A stretch of 64,000 nt of DNA from Ornithinibacillus caprae (GCF_009728145.1 NZ_WOCA01000016.1:34603-98602); one strand, 5' to 3'; counted from the first letter of the stretch, positions 29,795 through 38,629 are shown. Program-made: numbers and translations. The notes: generated by a model from the letters alone, not told the origin.

Positions 29795-30382
29795 CTAGGC
29801 AGCTGCTTTCCATTTAAAGGATACTCTTTTTGCAAGATTAACCATAAATAATGCCGCTAAACAAGCAAAGGCACCATCCTTGATAATAAAGGGAATCATT
29901 CCTTTCCAAGCTAAAGAATAGGAGATATTTAATTCTAACCACGTATTCATAGCTATGTACATGTATGTAACTCCAATTACATAATTAACAAGAAGCCCAA
30001 TAAGTGCGGCAAACGTGTAAAGCGGTATAGTATTTTTTTTGTTTCTTTCAGCGATCAATCCAACAAAAAAAGCAATAAAAATAAATGAAATAATAAATCC
30101 GCCTGTAGGACTAACAATTGCGGCAGGTCCGGCTGACATTTGTGCAAATACTGGTACACCAGCAACACCTACAAATAGATAAGTCAGCATAGAAATACTG
30201 CCTAGTTTTTTACCAAGCATTAAACCAGCTAAGATCGCAAAAAATGTTTGTAATGATAGTGGGACAGATGCTCCCCCAATAGGAACGGCAAGCATCGGAA
30301 ACCATACTGTAATATTAGCTCCAATTGCCATTAAACATACGAACATCGCTCCAACAGTTAAATCAATCGGTCGTAGTTTCAT
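29795..30382 (-). CDS. bioY: Biotin ECF transporter S component BioY
   Basis: Membrane substrate-binding component of the biotin ECF transporter, 195 residues with six helices. Family features include GASVPLSLQTFFAILAGLML, GVPVFAQMSAGPAAIVSPTGG and PFIIKDGAFACLAALFM. No ATPase or EcfT lies beside it, so it should use the shared ECF module, as RibU at 47421 would. A BirA-type operator sits over its promoter, so biotin excess should repress it. The ATG follows GAGAGGAGAG. Confidence 0.94.
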   Translation of the reverse strand: MKLRPIDLTVGAMFVCLMAIGANITVWFPMLAVPIGGASVPLSLQTFFAILAGLMLGKKLGSISMLTYLFVGVAGVPVFAQMSAGPAAIVSPTGGFIISFIFIAFFVGLIAERNKKNTIPLYTFAALIGLLVNYVIGVTYMYIAMNTWLELNISYSLAWKGMIPFIIKDGAFACLAALFMVNLAKRVSFKWKAAA

Positions 30383-30407
30383 TTCATTTCTCTCCTCTCA
30401 TAATTGA

Positions 30408-30458
30408 TCATAGCTTTGTATATCTTTATTGTCAACCTCTGTTTTTTAGGGTTAACAA
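30408..30458 (-). promoter_or_regulatory. bioY promoter overlapped by a BirA-type operator
   Basis: On the minus strand TTGACA (30435-30430) and TATGAT (30413-30408) form a sigma-A promoter with a 16-17-base spacer. The inverted repeat TTGTCAACC (30429-30437) and GGTTAACAA (30450-30458), 12 bases apart, matches the BirA operator pattern TTGTTAACC...GGTTAACAA and covers the -35 box. Biotin-loaded BirA should therefore block bioY. Confidence 0.88.
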
Positions 30459-30465
30459 TAATGTG

Positions 30466-30508
30466 ATAAAAAAACAGTTTTTCGTATTTATTGAAAAACT
30501 GTTTTTTA
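30466..30508 (-). terminator. Terminator of deoD
   Basis: AAAAACAGTTTTTC and GAAAAACTGTTTTTT (plus-strand arms reversed for use) form an AT-rich stem just after the deoD stop, with a T run on the minus strand. Confidence 0.8.
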
Positions 30509-30511
30509 GTT

Positions 30512-31219
30512 TTATTTAATTGCTGCGTCTAAGGCAATCTCCATCATTTCATTGAATGTTGTTTGACGTTCCTTAGCGGATGTTTCTTCTCCAGTTAAAA
30601 TATGATCAGAAACGGTTAAAATAGATAATGCTTGGCGATCAAATTTGGCTGCTAATGTATATAAAGCAGTTGTTTCCATTTCAATTGCTAATACCTTATA
30701 TTTCGCAAGTAATTCATTCACTTCTTTTGCATTATCTCGGTAGAATGTATCACTTGTAAATACGTTTCCTACACGGAGATTCATACCTTTTTCAATCCCA
30801 ACATCGTAAGCATTTTTCAATAATTCAAAATCAGCTAATGGAGCATAATCGATTCCGTTAAAAATCATTCGATTCATTTGCGAGTCAGTTGTTGCTCCCT
30901 GTGCTAATATCACATCACGAACGTTAACATCTTTTTGAATCGCTCCGCAAGTTCCTACACGAATAAGCTTTTTCACATCATAGCTTTGAATTAGTTCATT
31001 TACATAAATCGAAATGGACGGTACGCCCATCCCTGTACCTTGTACAGATACTCGCTCTCCTTTATATGTACCTGTGAAACCATACATACCGCGAACTTGA
31101 TTATATTGGGAAACATCCTCTAAAAAGGTATCAGCTATAAATTTAGCGCGAAGAGGATCGCCGGGTAATAAGATTTTATCAGCAATTTCACCTTGTTTTG
31201 CTCCTATATGTACACTCAT
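30512..31219 (-). CDS. deoD: Purine nucleoside phosphorylase DeoD
   Basis: Hexameric-type purine nucleoside phosphorylase for nucleoside salvage, 235 residues. The phosphate site and N-terminal motif are [20 protein letters not shown], and the later [16 protein letters not shown] and [19 protein letters not shown] hold the ribose and catalytic Asp regions. AGGAGG precedes the ATG. It is a single-gene unit here. Confidence 0.96.
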   Translation of the reverse strand: MSVHIGAKQGEIADKILLPGDPLRAKFIADTFLEDVSQYNQVRGMYGFTGTYKGERVSVQGTGMGVPSISIYVNELIQSYDVKKLIRVGTCGAIQKDVNVRDVILAQGATTDSQMNRMIFNGIDYAPLADFELLKNAYDVGIEKGMNLRVGNVFTSDTFYRDNAKEVNELLAKYKVLAIEMETTALYTLAAKFDRQALSILTVSDHILTGEETSAKERQTTFNEMMEIALDAAIK

Positions 31220-31442
31220 GATTAATTCCTCCTAAAGTATGTTTTTCAGAAATAACATTAGCATAATGTAAAATTAAAAACAAACGATTTCAAATTCATT
31301 CAAATTAGTTTTCATGAAGCTCAAAATTGTATATAATAAACTTAGTTCAGTTATTCACGAATTATTTTTGTGAAGGAATTGCTACAAGGTACATAATAAA
31401 AATTGTACAGGCAAACAATATGATTGGAAGGATGAAGTTATT

Positions 31443-31706
31443 ATGAAAGAAAAAACATTTACTATTACAGCAGATACTGGAGTACATGCGCGTCCAGCTA
31501 CATTGTTAGTTAATAAAGCAGGTCAATATCAATCAGAAGTAGAACTTTCTTATAACGATAAAACTGTAAACCTTAAGTCTATTATGGGTGTTATGTCGTT
31601 AGGTATTCCTAAAGGTGCTGAAATTAAAGTTACTGCTAATGGTAGTGATGAAGAAGAAGCTATCGCTGGAGTAGAAGAAGTTATTAAAGAAAACCTAGGT
31701 GAGTAA
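31443..31706 (+). CDS. ptsH: Phosphocarrier protein HPr
   Basis: Phosphotransferase system carrier, 87 residues. The catalytic His15 is in [12 protein letters not shown] and the regulatory Ser46 in [14 protein letters not shown], so both PTS phosphotransfer and HPrK/CcpA signalling are possible. The presence of His15 excludes Crh, the catabolite-control paralog. GGAAGGATGAAG precedes the ATG. ptsI does not follow, so the gene is unlinked, unlike the ptsGHI operon of B. subtilis. Confidence 0.95.
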   Translation: MKEKTFTITADTGVHARPATLLVNKAGQYQSEVELSYNDKTVNLKSIMGVMSLGIPKGAEIKVTANGSDEEEAIAGVEEVIKENLGE

Positions 31707-31714
31707 GAAAACGA

Positions 31715-31749
31715 AGTCTAGAGAGCAGTTGCCTCTCTAGACTTTTTTA
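31715..31749 (+). terminator. Terminator after ptsH
   Basis: AGTCTAGAGAG and CTCTCTAGACT form an 11-bp stem ending in six T. It reaches the end of the convergent kapB gene. Confidence 0.92.
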
Positions 31750-32142
31750 CTGATAATAACTCTTTCCATAATATCGTTCGACAATACCTTCTAACGTTTC
31801 AAGAGCTTTTTGGTTATATGCTGTATCTTTCATAGTTAAATTTTCCTTGAGTTTTTCTACAGCTTGTGAAAGTGATTCCCTATAATTTGGAATGTCTCCG
31901 TCATATGGGAATACAGCCTCTTTTAGAACGTTCATTTTTTCGTTTTTAGCTAGAGCTTTACGTTCATGAAAGAATACCCCTTCAACCTGTTTGGGGTGAT
32001 GTAGGTCACCTTGCATGGGATGTTTTTCTACTGCTAATACTTTCACTAAGAAGTTTTTGTCTCGATCTTCGATAATTTCTCCTATGTAAACTCCAGATTT
32101 ATAACTGGCACGTATATATTCTCTAACGTTAAACTTTGTCAT
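31747..32142 (-). CDS. kapB: Kinase-associated protein KapB
   Basis: KapB, 131 residues, first known as a factor needed for KinB-dependent entry into sporulation in B. subtilis. Characteristic segments are YIRASYKSGVYIGEIIEDRD and KHPMQGDLHHPKQVEGVFFH, the second holding two His. No lipobox is seen, so it looks cytoplasmic despite the lipoprotein name often used. AAGGAGTG precedes the ATG. kinB, adjacent in B. subtilis, is not here. Confidence 0.9.
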   Translation of the reverse strand: MTKFNVREYIRASYKSGVYIGEIIEDRDKNFLVKVLAVEKHPMQGDLHHPKQVEGVFFHERKALAKNEKMNVLKEAVFPYDGDIPNYRESLSQAVEKLKENLTMKDTAYNQKALETLEGIVERYYGKSYYQ

Positions 32143-32265
32143 TTCTATTCACACTCCTTCTAGTATTCATTGTGCCAAATTAATAACAATTTAGCGAACA
32201 ATTGCTTTTGCAATTTAGTAGAATGCTTTTTTATGATAGTATAATGTTTGAAGGAAGTGATTAAC

Positions 32266-32445
32266 ATGATGGAATTTCTATATTTTCCAGAAGATAAATC
32301 AGAATACATCCCAGCAATTATTACATTGGTTATCTTTATGATTGGTGCAGTGTTTGCTATGTACTTTTTATACAAGAAGTCAAAAAATGAAGAGAAGAAA
32401 ATTGACGAGGAATACAAACAAATGAACAATGAAAATAAAGAATAG
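32266..32445 (+). CDS. Small single-helix membrane protein, unknown
   Basis: A 59-residue protein with one membrane segment (IPAIITLVIFMIGAVFAMYF) followed by a highly charged tail (KKSKNEEKKIDEEYKQMNNE). The start is the first of two ATGs, seven bases after AAGGAAGTG. I do not recognise a family. The layout resembles small helper subunits of membrane complexes, but nothing near it suggests a partner. Confidence 0.7.
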   Translation: MMEFLYFPEDKSEYIPAIITLVIFMIGAVFAMYFLYKKSKNEEKKIDEEYKQMNNENKE

Positions 32446-32451
32446 TAAAAG

Positions 32452-32500
32452 AATAGGGGACACTAATTATCGTGGTGAACTCCTATTTTTTTTTGTTTAC
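32452..32500 (+). terminator. Weak terminator before the SOD-like gene
   Basis: AATAGG and CCTATT flank a long loop with inner pairing GACAC/GTGGT and are followed by nine T. Confidence 0.5.
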
Positions 32501-32598
32501 ATCTTTTACTTGGACTGCGCAGTTTTGCACTTTACGTGTTTACTCTTTTGTTTTTTAGGAATACTAAGTGGAGAAGTTATTGTAAAGGGGTAATAAAC

Positions 32599-33171
32599 AT
32601 GCGGTATGTATTAGTCATCCTTTTGTTTCTACTAGTTTCTTGTCAAAGTAATGAAGTTACTTCTAAAACAATTGATATGTATAATGCTGATGGTGATATG
32701 GTTGGCACTGCTGAATTGTTAGAGCAACCGGATGGCGTTCAAGTAAAAATAAAATTGGAAGGACTAGAGCCCGGTTTTCACGGAGCACATGTGCATGAAT
32801 TTCCAAAATGTGATGCACCTGACTTTGAATCAGCAGGAAATCATTTTGATCCAGAGGGAAATGAGCATGGTTTAATGCATCCTGAAGGTGCACATCTAGG
32901 GGACTTACCTAATGTAGAAGCGGATGATGGTGGTCTGGTAGATGCGGAATTAATGCTTGCGGGGGCAACCTTAACAGATGGTAAAAATTCAATTTTAACT
33001 GGTGAAGGGACATCGTTAATTATAACAGATGGACAAGACGATGGAGTAAGTCAGCCTGGCGGTGATTCTGGCGCTCGCATTATTTGTGGAGAGATAAAAT
33101 CTGGTGATCAAGGGGAGTCAACGGAATCACCTACAGATCCAACAGAACTAAATGAAGAGCAAGAGGAATAA
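32599..33171 (+). CDS. Cu/Zn superoxide dismutase-like lipoprotein, copper site incomplete
   Basis: Lipoprotein (190 residues) of the Cu/Zn-SOD family, like B. subtilis YojM (SodC). The lipobox is LVSC at residues 14-17. GAHVHEFPKC supplies two copper His and the first disulfide Cys, GNHFDPEGNEHG the bridging His and a zinc His, and GAHLGDLPN the remaining zinc His and Asp. Where canonical enzymes have VVH (His120), this has SLIITDGQDD, so that copper ligand is Thr. GGDSGARIICGEI keeps the active-site Arg and second Cys. Activity may therefore be low or absent, as reported for YojM. The C-terminus is an acidic Glu/Thr/Pro tail. Confidence 0.9.
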   Translation: MRYVLVILLFLLVSCQSNEVTSKTIDMYNADGDMVGTAELLEQPDGVQVKIKLEGLEPGFHGAHVHEFPKCDAPDFESAGNHFDPEGNEHGLMHPEGAHLGDLPNVEADDGGLVDAELMLAGATLTDGKNSILTGEGTSLIITDGQDDGVSQPGGDSGARIICGEIKSGDQGESTESPTDPTELNEEQEE

Positions 33172-33259
33172 TAACGGCAGGTTTCTTTAAATGACGGGTA
33201 GCGGATTAACTAGAGAATCGATCCAAGCATAGATAAAGAGACAACTTGTTTGAATAGTG

Positions 33260-33300
33260 AAAAGAGGATCCAGTAAATCAGTAGACTGGATCCTCTTTCG
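33260..33300. terminator. Bidirectional terminator between the SOD-like gene and patB
   Basis: AAAGAGGATCCAGT and ACTGGATCCTCTTT form a 14-bp stem with a 10-base loop. Confidence 0.88.
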
Positions 33301-33323
33301 TTAACCCCACATCAATAGCAGGA

Positions 33324-34487
33324 TTATCTATTTACTGCCTCAATAATCCTTTTAACACCTTCTTTTAATAAAGGTTTCGGACAAGCAATATTCATACGCA
33401 TAAATCCTGAACCTTCCTCACCATATTCAATCCCTGTATTTAAACCTACTTTAGCTTTTTCAATCATGAATTTTTTTAATTCTTTATCATTTAAACCTAG
33501 TGCACTACAATCAATCCAAAGTAGATAGGTTCCGTCAGAATCAACTACGTTAAGATTGGTATACTTCTGAAGTTGTTCTGAAACATAATTGCGATTTTCT
33601 AAAAGAACATGTTTTAACTCTTCTAGCCATTCTTCACCATGTTCATAGGCTGCTTCCATGGCAGTAGTTGCCATTGTATTTAGCATGTGATGACCTTGTT
33701 TGCCAAGGTGGTCATTTAAGTTATTACGTTTGGATTTATTTGATGTTATGACATAAGAAGCTTGGAGTCCAGCAAGATTAAATGTTTTTGAAGGTGCCAT
33801 ACAAGTAATTGTTTTATCTGCAATTTCCTCTGATAAAGATGCAATAGGAATATGGTGCTGATTTGGATAAGTTAGATCCGCATGTATTTCATCAGAAAAA
33901 ATCATAACGTCGTATTGTAAGCAGAGCCGAGCCATTTCTAATAATTCTTCTTTTGTCCAAACTCTTCCAACCGGGTTATGAGGAGAGCATAATATAAATG
34001 CTTTTACACCTTGTTTAAGTTTTTCTTCAAAGTCTTCGAAATCAATATGATAGTAATTATCTTTTCGAACTAATGGGTTTTTGATAACCTGTCGATCATG
34101 CTTCTCAATCACACTGTAAAAAGGCGTATACACTGGTGTCTGAATTAATATTTTATCATTTGTTGCTGTAAAAGCTTGTACGGCCATATGTAAACTGGTA
34201 ACCACTCCTGGACTAAATGAAAGCCATTCTTTGTTGATACTCCAATCATGATGGTTATAAATCCAATTTGCAATCGCATCCTTAACTAGGTCATCAATAA
34301 CGGTATATCCATAAATGCCATGCTTTGCTCGATTAATTATCGCATCATTAACAGCCTCGGGTGCTTTAAAATCCATATCGGCTACCCACATTGGTAATAC
34401 ATCTTTTGATTGAAACACAGCATCAAGCATATCCCATTTAACAGACCGGGTATTTTCTCGTTTATAAACTGTATCAAATATTCCCAT
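33324..34487 (-). CDS. patB: PatB/MalY cystathionine beta-lyase
   Basis: PLP enzyme of the MalY/PatB class, 387 residues, with C-S lyase activity on cystathionine or cysteine. The PLP lysine is in MAPSKTFNLAGLQASYV; SPHNPVGRVWTKEEL and FSDEIHADLTYPNQHH are other class I aminotransferase motifs. GGGAGG precedes the ATG. In B. subtilis patB lies next to kinB and kapB; here a SOD-like gene and others lie between patB and kapB. A structured leader with a terminator is upstream on the same strand. Confidence 0.94.
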   Translation of the reverse strand: MGIFDTVYKRENTRSVKWDMLDAVFQSKDVLPMWVADMDFKAPEAVNDAIINRAKHGIYGYTVIDDLVKDAIANWIYNHHDWSINKEWLSFSPGVVTSLHMAVQAFTATNDKILIQTPVYTPFYSVIEKHDRQVIKNPLVRKDNYYHIDFEDFEEKLKQGVKAFILCSPHNPVGRVWTKEELLEMARLCLQYDVMIFSDEIHADLTYPNQHHIPIASLSEEIADKTITCMAPSKTFNLAGLQASYVITSNKSKRNNLNDHLGKQGHHMLNTMATTAMEAAYEHGEEWLEELKHVLLENRNYVSEQLQKYTNLNVVDSDGTYLLWIDCSALGLNDKELKKFMIEKAKVGLNTGIEYGEEGSGFMRMNIACPKPLLKEGVKRIIEAVNR

Positions 34488-34567
34488 TTTAGAAACCTCC
34501 CATCACTCGTTATCGTAATTATAACGAACCAGCCACAAAATTCCCATAATTTAACTTGGCTAATTTT

Positions 34568-34655
34568 GGCCAAAAAAAAAGCAAAGCGTTTAACGCCTTG
34601 CTTACAGGGGGAATACGAGAAAGTCTTACGGTAATAGTTATTCCCTGTTACAATA
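34568..34655 (-). promoter_or_regulatory. Structured leader with terminator upstream of patB
   Basis: On the minus strand ACAGGGAATA and TATTCCCCCTGT pair at long range, then GCAAGGCGT and ACGCTTTGC form a hairpin followed by nine T. The terminator ends about 80 bases before the patB ATG, and no gene precedes it on this strand. It is either an attenuator for patB or a small RNA of about 85 bases. No S-box or T-box core is seen. Confidence 0.6.
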
Positions 34656-34691
34656 TATTTAAACATGTTTTTTAAAATTTTTTTCTGCCAA

Positions 34692-34719
34692 TGAAACTTT
34701 TCCTCTAGTGTATTACGTT
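34692..34719 (+). promoter_or_regulatory. Possible ECF-type promoter of the sigma operon
   Basis: TGAAAC (34692-34697) and CGTT (34716-34719) resemble ECF -35 and -10 boxes, but the 18-base spacer is a little long. Autoregulation is common for such operons. Confidence 0.4.
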
Positions 34720-34751
34720 ATATAGGTAGAAAGGCTGGACAAGGGGGCATT

Positions 34752-35306
34752 ATGTTGAATGAAGAACAACTAATAAAGATGGTTGAAGAAAGAGATGAAT
34801 CAGCTTTTAAAATTCTTCTAGATCAATACAAACGAGTAGTAGAACGATTTGCATTTCAATTAGGTGTACGTCCTGAATATATTCCTAATATCGTTCAAGA
34901 AACATTTATTACACTATACAGAAAAATAAATTTATACCGATCTGGGAAATTATCTATGTGGATTTATCGAATTACCTTAAAGGTTACAAAGGAACATGTT
35001 AGAAAACTCAAGAAAGAACAAAAAATAGAAGGTAAAGCAATACATATAAGACATAGTGAACAAGGGTATGGTTACTATTTCGAAAAAGAGGAGCATGCAC
35101 TAATTCATGATTGTTTACAGAAGATGGACCAAAAGTACAGTTTACCCTTAATCCTATCTTATTTTCATGATCAATCCTATGAGGATATAGGGACGGTTCT
35201 GAAACTAAAAACATCTATTGTGGAAACAAGGTTACACCGCGCGAAGAAGCTTTTAATGAAAGAATATGAGAATAAAGATGTGCGGGAGGTGTTTTTACAT
35301 GGATGA
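34752..35306 (+). CDS. RNA polymerase sigma factor, ECF-like
   Basis: Sigma-70 family factor of 184 residues with only regions 2 and 4. Region 2 is at about residues 15-90 (FKILLDQYKRVVERFAFQLG, IVQETFITLYRKINLYR, MWIYRITLKVTKEHVRKLKK). Region 4 is at about 115-170 (MDQKYSLPLILSYFHDQSYE, DIGTVLKLKTSIVETRLHRA). AAGGGGG precedes the ATG. Its end overlaps the next gene by eight bases, so the pair is coupled, as for sigma/anti-sigma operons. I cannot assign it to a named B. subtilis sigma. Confidence 0.9.
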   Translation: MLNEEQLIKMVEERDESAFKILLDQYKRVVERFAFQLGVRPEYIPNIVQETFITLYRKINLYRSGKLSMWIYRITLKVTKEHVRKLKKEQKIEGKAIHIRHSEQGYGYYFEKEEHALIHDCLQKMDQKYSLPLILSYFHDQSYEDIGTVLKLKTSIVETRLHRAKKLLMKEYENKDVREVFLHG

Positions 35307-36981
35307 GCAAAAGTTTGATGAGCTACTACATGAGATGCAAGAAAGCTATGAACGATTTCCAGAGTTTGCTGAAAATCAATCCATTATGGAACAAATGAAG
35401 AACGAAAAAAGACAACCAAACTGGAAAAAATCATTCCCAACATTGGTAGCGGTTGCGGGATTAATCGTATTTGTCATTATGGCATTGAATTTTATGGATA
35501 CAGATGCTACTATAGCTGGTAATTCTAACTCAGATAATGAAAAGGAAGTAATTGAGGAAGAAAAAGGCAAACAATCGGAGTTAGATAATAGAGCAGAAGA
35601 CTTAGAAACAATTAAATTTAAAGCTGAAGTGGAGGAATACCTAGAGGAGGCTAAAGAAGAGTTTCGAAAAAACCTTGGAGTTGAAAATGTAGACAATTTT
35701 CAGCTGGTTAAGCATGCAGAAGGAATCGTGCAAGATATCTTTCAAAATAATAATGAGCTGAACCATCGTTGGTCTGATGTCAAAAATATGATTGATCACT
35801 ACTTTATAACGCCTCAAATGCAAGTGGAAAAATTGGATAATAGGAATGGTAACTATGTAAATTATGAATTATTAGAGATTTATTATTCATTAACATCTTT
35901 TCTTTATTCATTACAGACTACTTTTGTAGAACTACTTAATGAATATCAACTAGATGAATCGATGCAAGAAGATATAGTGAGATTACAAGAACAACCAGAA
36001 AATTTTAATGGACCACAAGAAATAGCTGAAATTATGCATGTAGTCAAGGAGCAAGGATATTTACTTGAGAAAGATGAAAACCAAGAACTTATAATAGTTA
36101 TAGACTTTAATAGACTACAAAACTATTTGAAAGAATGGGATGTAAGTGAAGCATATATTAGTTATTTTGAGGTCATAAAAACTGTAGAAAAGCATGTAAC
36201 TGGAATGCGCGATCCTTTACATGATAATTGGAGAGAATTAGATTCTGTTCTTTTAGAGTTAGAAGAACTATATTTTACTTATATAGATGAGATAGATCAA
36301 CCTTTAAAAGAAGAAATAATTAACAATTCAGAGTACTATTTACAAGTCTATTTAAATGGCGGGTTTGGAGGTGGAGACCCTATCGATGAAGCAGAGCAAG
36401 AATATAGATCGTTTCTAGAAAACCATACAGATTCAATCTATTGGAGTTTTGTAAATAAGGCGGTTGAGGAGTATGAAGAAAACGATTGGAGATTGAGTGG
36501 AAATTCAATGGACCCTTATGGTTCATTACGTATCCTACTTAGTGATAGGTTTAAAAACAGTGAGTTGGACGATATTATCTCGTTAAACCGTTGGCCACTT
36601 CATAATAATACAAATTCAACCTATAGTCAGTATAAAAAAGAAAAAGACGGAGAATTGCTAAAGGACTTATCTGCATTCGAAGTCATGTCACTCTTTATTT
36701 ATGCATACTCTAGAGGTGATTCAGAGACGTATTATTCATTATTTGCAAAGGATAGTGAATGGTCTGAGATGGATCAGGAAACGGTTAGTGATGAGCTATA
36801 TAACCAGAATTATTGGTTTGATGTGACTCAACAGGCTAGTCATGTTGTTACCGAGCAAATAGACGATAATACTGTCTATATACACTTTATTGAATCATGG
36901 AATATGGAACATATTATAGATACGCTTCAAATGACCAAAGAAGATGGATTATGGAAAGTAAATGATATTTCTATAGATTAA
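35299..36981 (+). CDS. Membrane-anchored putative anti-sigma factor with large outside domain
   Basis: A 560-residue protein not recognised as a known family. About 40 residues that could bind the sigma factor (MDEQKFDELLHEMQESYERF) precede one membrane helix at residues 46-65 (FPTLVAVAGLIVFVIMALNF). The outside part has an acidic coiled-coil-like stretch (residues 85-125), a long helical region, a GGFGGGDP hinge near 355, and a C-terminal unit from about 450 (SAFEVMSLFIYAYSRGDSET through EDGLWKVNDISI) that reads like an NTF2-like fold. GGGAGGTG lies before the ATG, which overlaps the sigma stop. Role inferred from position and topology. Confidence 0.8.
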   Translation: MDEQKFDELLHEMQESYERFPEFAENQSIMEQMKNEKRQPNWKKSFPTLVAVAGLIVFVIMALNFMDTDATIAGNSNSDNEKEVIEEEKGKQSELDNRAEDLETIKFKAEVEEYLEEAKEEFRKNLGVENVDNFQLVKHAEGIVQDIFQNNNELNHRWSDVKNMIDHYFITPQMQVEKLDNRNGNYVNYELLEIYYSLTSFLYSLQTTFVELLNEYQLDESMQEDIVRLQEQPENFNGPQEIAEIMHVVKEQGYLLEKDENQELIIVIDFNRLQNYLKEWDVSEAYISYFEVIKTVEKHVTGMRDPLHDNWRELDSVLLELEELYFTYIDEIDQPLKEEIINNSEYYLQVYLNGGFGGGDPIDEAEQEYRSFLENHTDSIYWSFVNKAVEEYEENDWRLSGNSMDPYGSLRILLSDRFKNSELDDIISLNRWPLHNNTNSTYSQYKKEKDGELLKDLSAFEVMSLFIYAYSRGDSETYYSLFAKDSEWSEMDQETVSDELYNQNYWFDVTQQASHVVTEQIDDNTVYIHFIESWNMEHIIDTLQMTKEDGLWKVNDISID

Positions 36982-36983
36982 TA

Positions 36984-37031
36984 AACAAAACAACACCACA
37001 TGTTGAGAGAGTCAACATGTGGTGTTTTGTT
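36984..37031. terminator. Bidirectional terminator between the sigma operon and pgi
   Basis: AACACCACATGTTGA and TCAACATGTGGTGTT form a 15-bp stem with a GAGAG loop, extended by AACAAAAC/GTTTTGTT-like flanks. Confidence 0.93.
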
Positions 37032-38381
37032 CTACTTCAATCTTTTTTCTAAGTTTGCTTTTTCTTCTTCGAAACCAGGTTTACCAAGCAAGGCAAACAT
37101 ATTTTTTTTATATGCTTCAACCCCTGGTTGGTCGAATGGGTTTACCCCTAATAAATATCCACTAAGTGCACATGCTTTTTCAAAGAAGTAAACCATATAG
37201 CCGAATGTATAGGCATCAAGAACAGGTAATTCAATAACTAGATTTGGTACATTTCCATCTGTATGAGCTAATAAAGTACCTTGGTATGCTTTATCATTAA
37301 TCTCATGAATGGTTTTACCAGCAAGGTAGTTAAGACCATCAGAATTTCCTTCATCAGCTTCTAACGTCATTTCCTGCTTTGGTTTATTAACATGTAATAC
37401 CGTCTCAAATAAATCGCGACGACCATCTTGAATGTATTGACCTAACGAATGAAGGTCAGTTGTAAAGTTTGCTGAAGCGGGGAAAATTCCTTTTTGATCT
37501 TTTCCTTCACTTTCGCCAAATAGTTGTTTCCACCATTCAGCAAAATACTGTAAATGTGGCTCGTAGTTTACGAGCATTTCAATTGTTTTACCTTTATTAT
37601 AAAGAACGTTGCGGACTGCTGCATATTGATAAGCAGGGTTATTGGCTAATGAAGGATCACTAAAGTCGTTCATAGCTTGTTTTGCACCTTGCATCATATT
37701 GTCGACATCAATTCCACTTACAGCTATTGGTAACAATCCTACTGCCGTCAATACGGAAAAGCGTCCACCAACATCATCAGGAATAACAAACGTTTCATAG
37801 CCTTCTTCATCAGCTACAGTTTTAAGAGCGCCTCTAGCTTTGTCTGTAGTAGCATAAATACGTTTTTTAGCTTCTTCTTTTCCGTATTTTTCTTCAAGGA
37901 ATTGTTTGAAAATACGAAAGGCTATTGCAGGTTCTGTTGTTGTACCACTTTTTGAAATAATATTGACTGAAACGTCTTTGCCTTCTAGTACATCAAATAA
38001 TTCACTCATATAGGTAGAACTCATATGATGGCCCACAAAAATAACCTGTGGAGATTTGCGCTCTTTTTTTGATAATAAGTTTTGAAACGAATGGTTTAAC
38101 ATTTCAAGAGCAGCTTTAGCACCTAGATAAGATCCGCCAATACCAATTACAAGTAGAATATCTGAATCATTTTTTATTTTTTCTGCGGATGCTTTGATGC
38201 GAGTATATTCCTCTTTATCAAAGTTTTCGGGTAGATCAATCCAGCCCAAAAAGTCGTTTCCAGGACCAGTTTTATTATGTAAAGCATCATGTGCAACCTT
38301 TACATAGTCATTTAAATTGTCAATTTCCTGTTGGTTAAAAAATGATAACGCATTATCATATGAAAATTGAATATGTGTCAT
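37032..38381 (-). CDS. pgi: Glucose-6-phosphate isomerase
   Basis: Glycolytic enzyme interconverting glucose-6-phosphate and fructose-6-phosphate, 449 residues, the usual Firmicutes length. Family motifs include [57 protein letters not shown] (PGI signature) and the C-terminal [17 protein letters not shown] with the catalytic Lys. AGGAGGACAT precedes the ATG. It corresponds to yugL and lies near yugI and yugO as in B. subtilis. Confidence 0.97.
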   Translation of the reverse strand: MTHIQFSYDNALSFFNQQEIDNLNDYVKVAHDALHNKTGPGNDFLGWIDLPENFDKEEYTRIKASAEKIKNDSDILLVIGIGGSYLGAKAALEMLNHSFQNLLSKKERKSPQVIFVGHHMSSTYMSELFDVLEGKDVSVNIISKSGTTTEPAIAFRIFKQFLEEKYGKEEAKKRIYATTDKARGALKTVADEEGYETFVIPDDVGGRFSVLTAVGLLPIAVSGIDVDNMMQGAKQAMNDFSDPSLANNPAYQYAAVRNVLYNKGKTIEMLVNYEPHLQYFAEWWKQLFGESEGKDQKGIFPASANFTTDLHSLGQYIQDGRRDLFETVLHVNKPKQEMTLEADEGNSDGLNYLAGKTIHEINDKAYQGTLLAHTDGNVPNLVIELPVLDAYTFGYMVYFFEKACALSGYLLGVNPFDQPGVEAYKKNMFALLGKPGFEEEKANLEKRLK

Positions 38382-38539
38382 ATATGTCCTCCTCTATGAG
38401 AAAAAACTTCTCAATTGCTTATATAATTTTTCAATTTAACTTTATCGAAGTAGTGAAATGAAATCAAGAATGAAACCATTCATATTTTGACAAATTATGA
38501 ACAAATATTTATTGGAACGGACCCTTATACGCTTTGTTC

Positions 38540-38625
38540 ACAGATAGGAAAGCATTCCTATTCTGCATAAGTACAATGAAGGTATTCACCATAAAGGTAT
38601 GGCAAAATGCCAAGTTTTCTAATAT
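38540..38625 (+). repeat. Interspersed repeat family B, copy 3 (most complete)
   Basis: ACAGATAGGAAAGCAT and TTCCTATTCTGCATAAG are followed by ATGAAGGTATTCACCATAAA, GGTATGGCAAAATGCC and AAGTTTTCTAA. TGGCAAAATGCCA is a small internal inverted repeat. It lies in the gap between pgi and yugI. Confidence 0.75.
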
Positions 38626-38629
38626 TCAT

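Noticed and set aside
31443..31706. Crh instead of HPr
   Set aside because: His15 (GVHARPA) is present; Crh lacks it.
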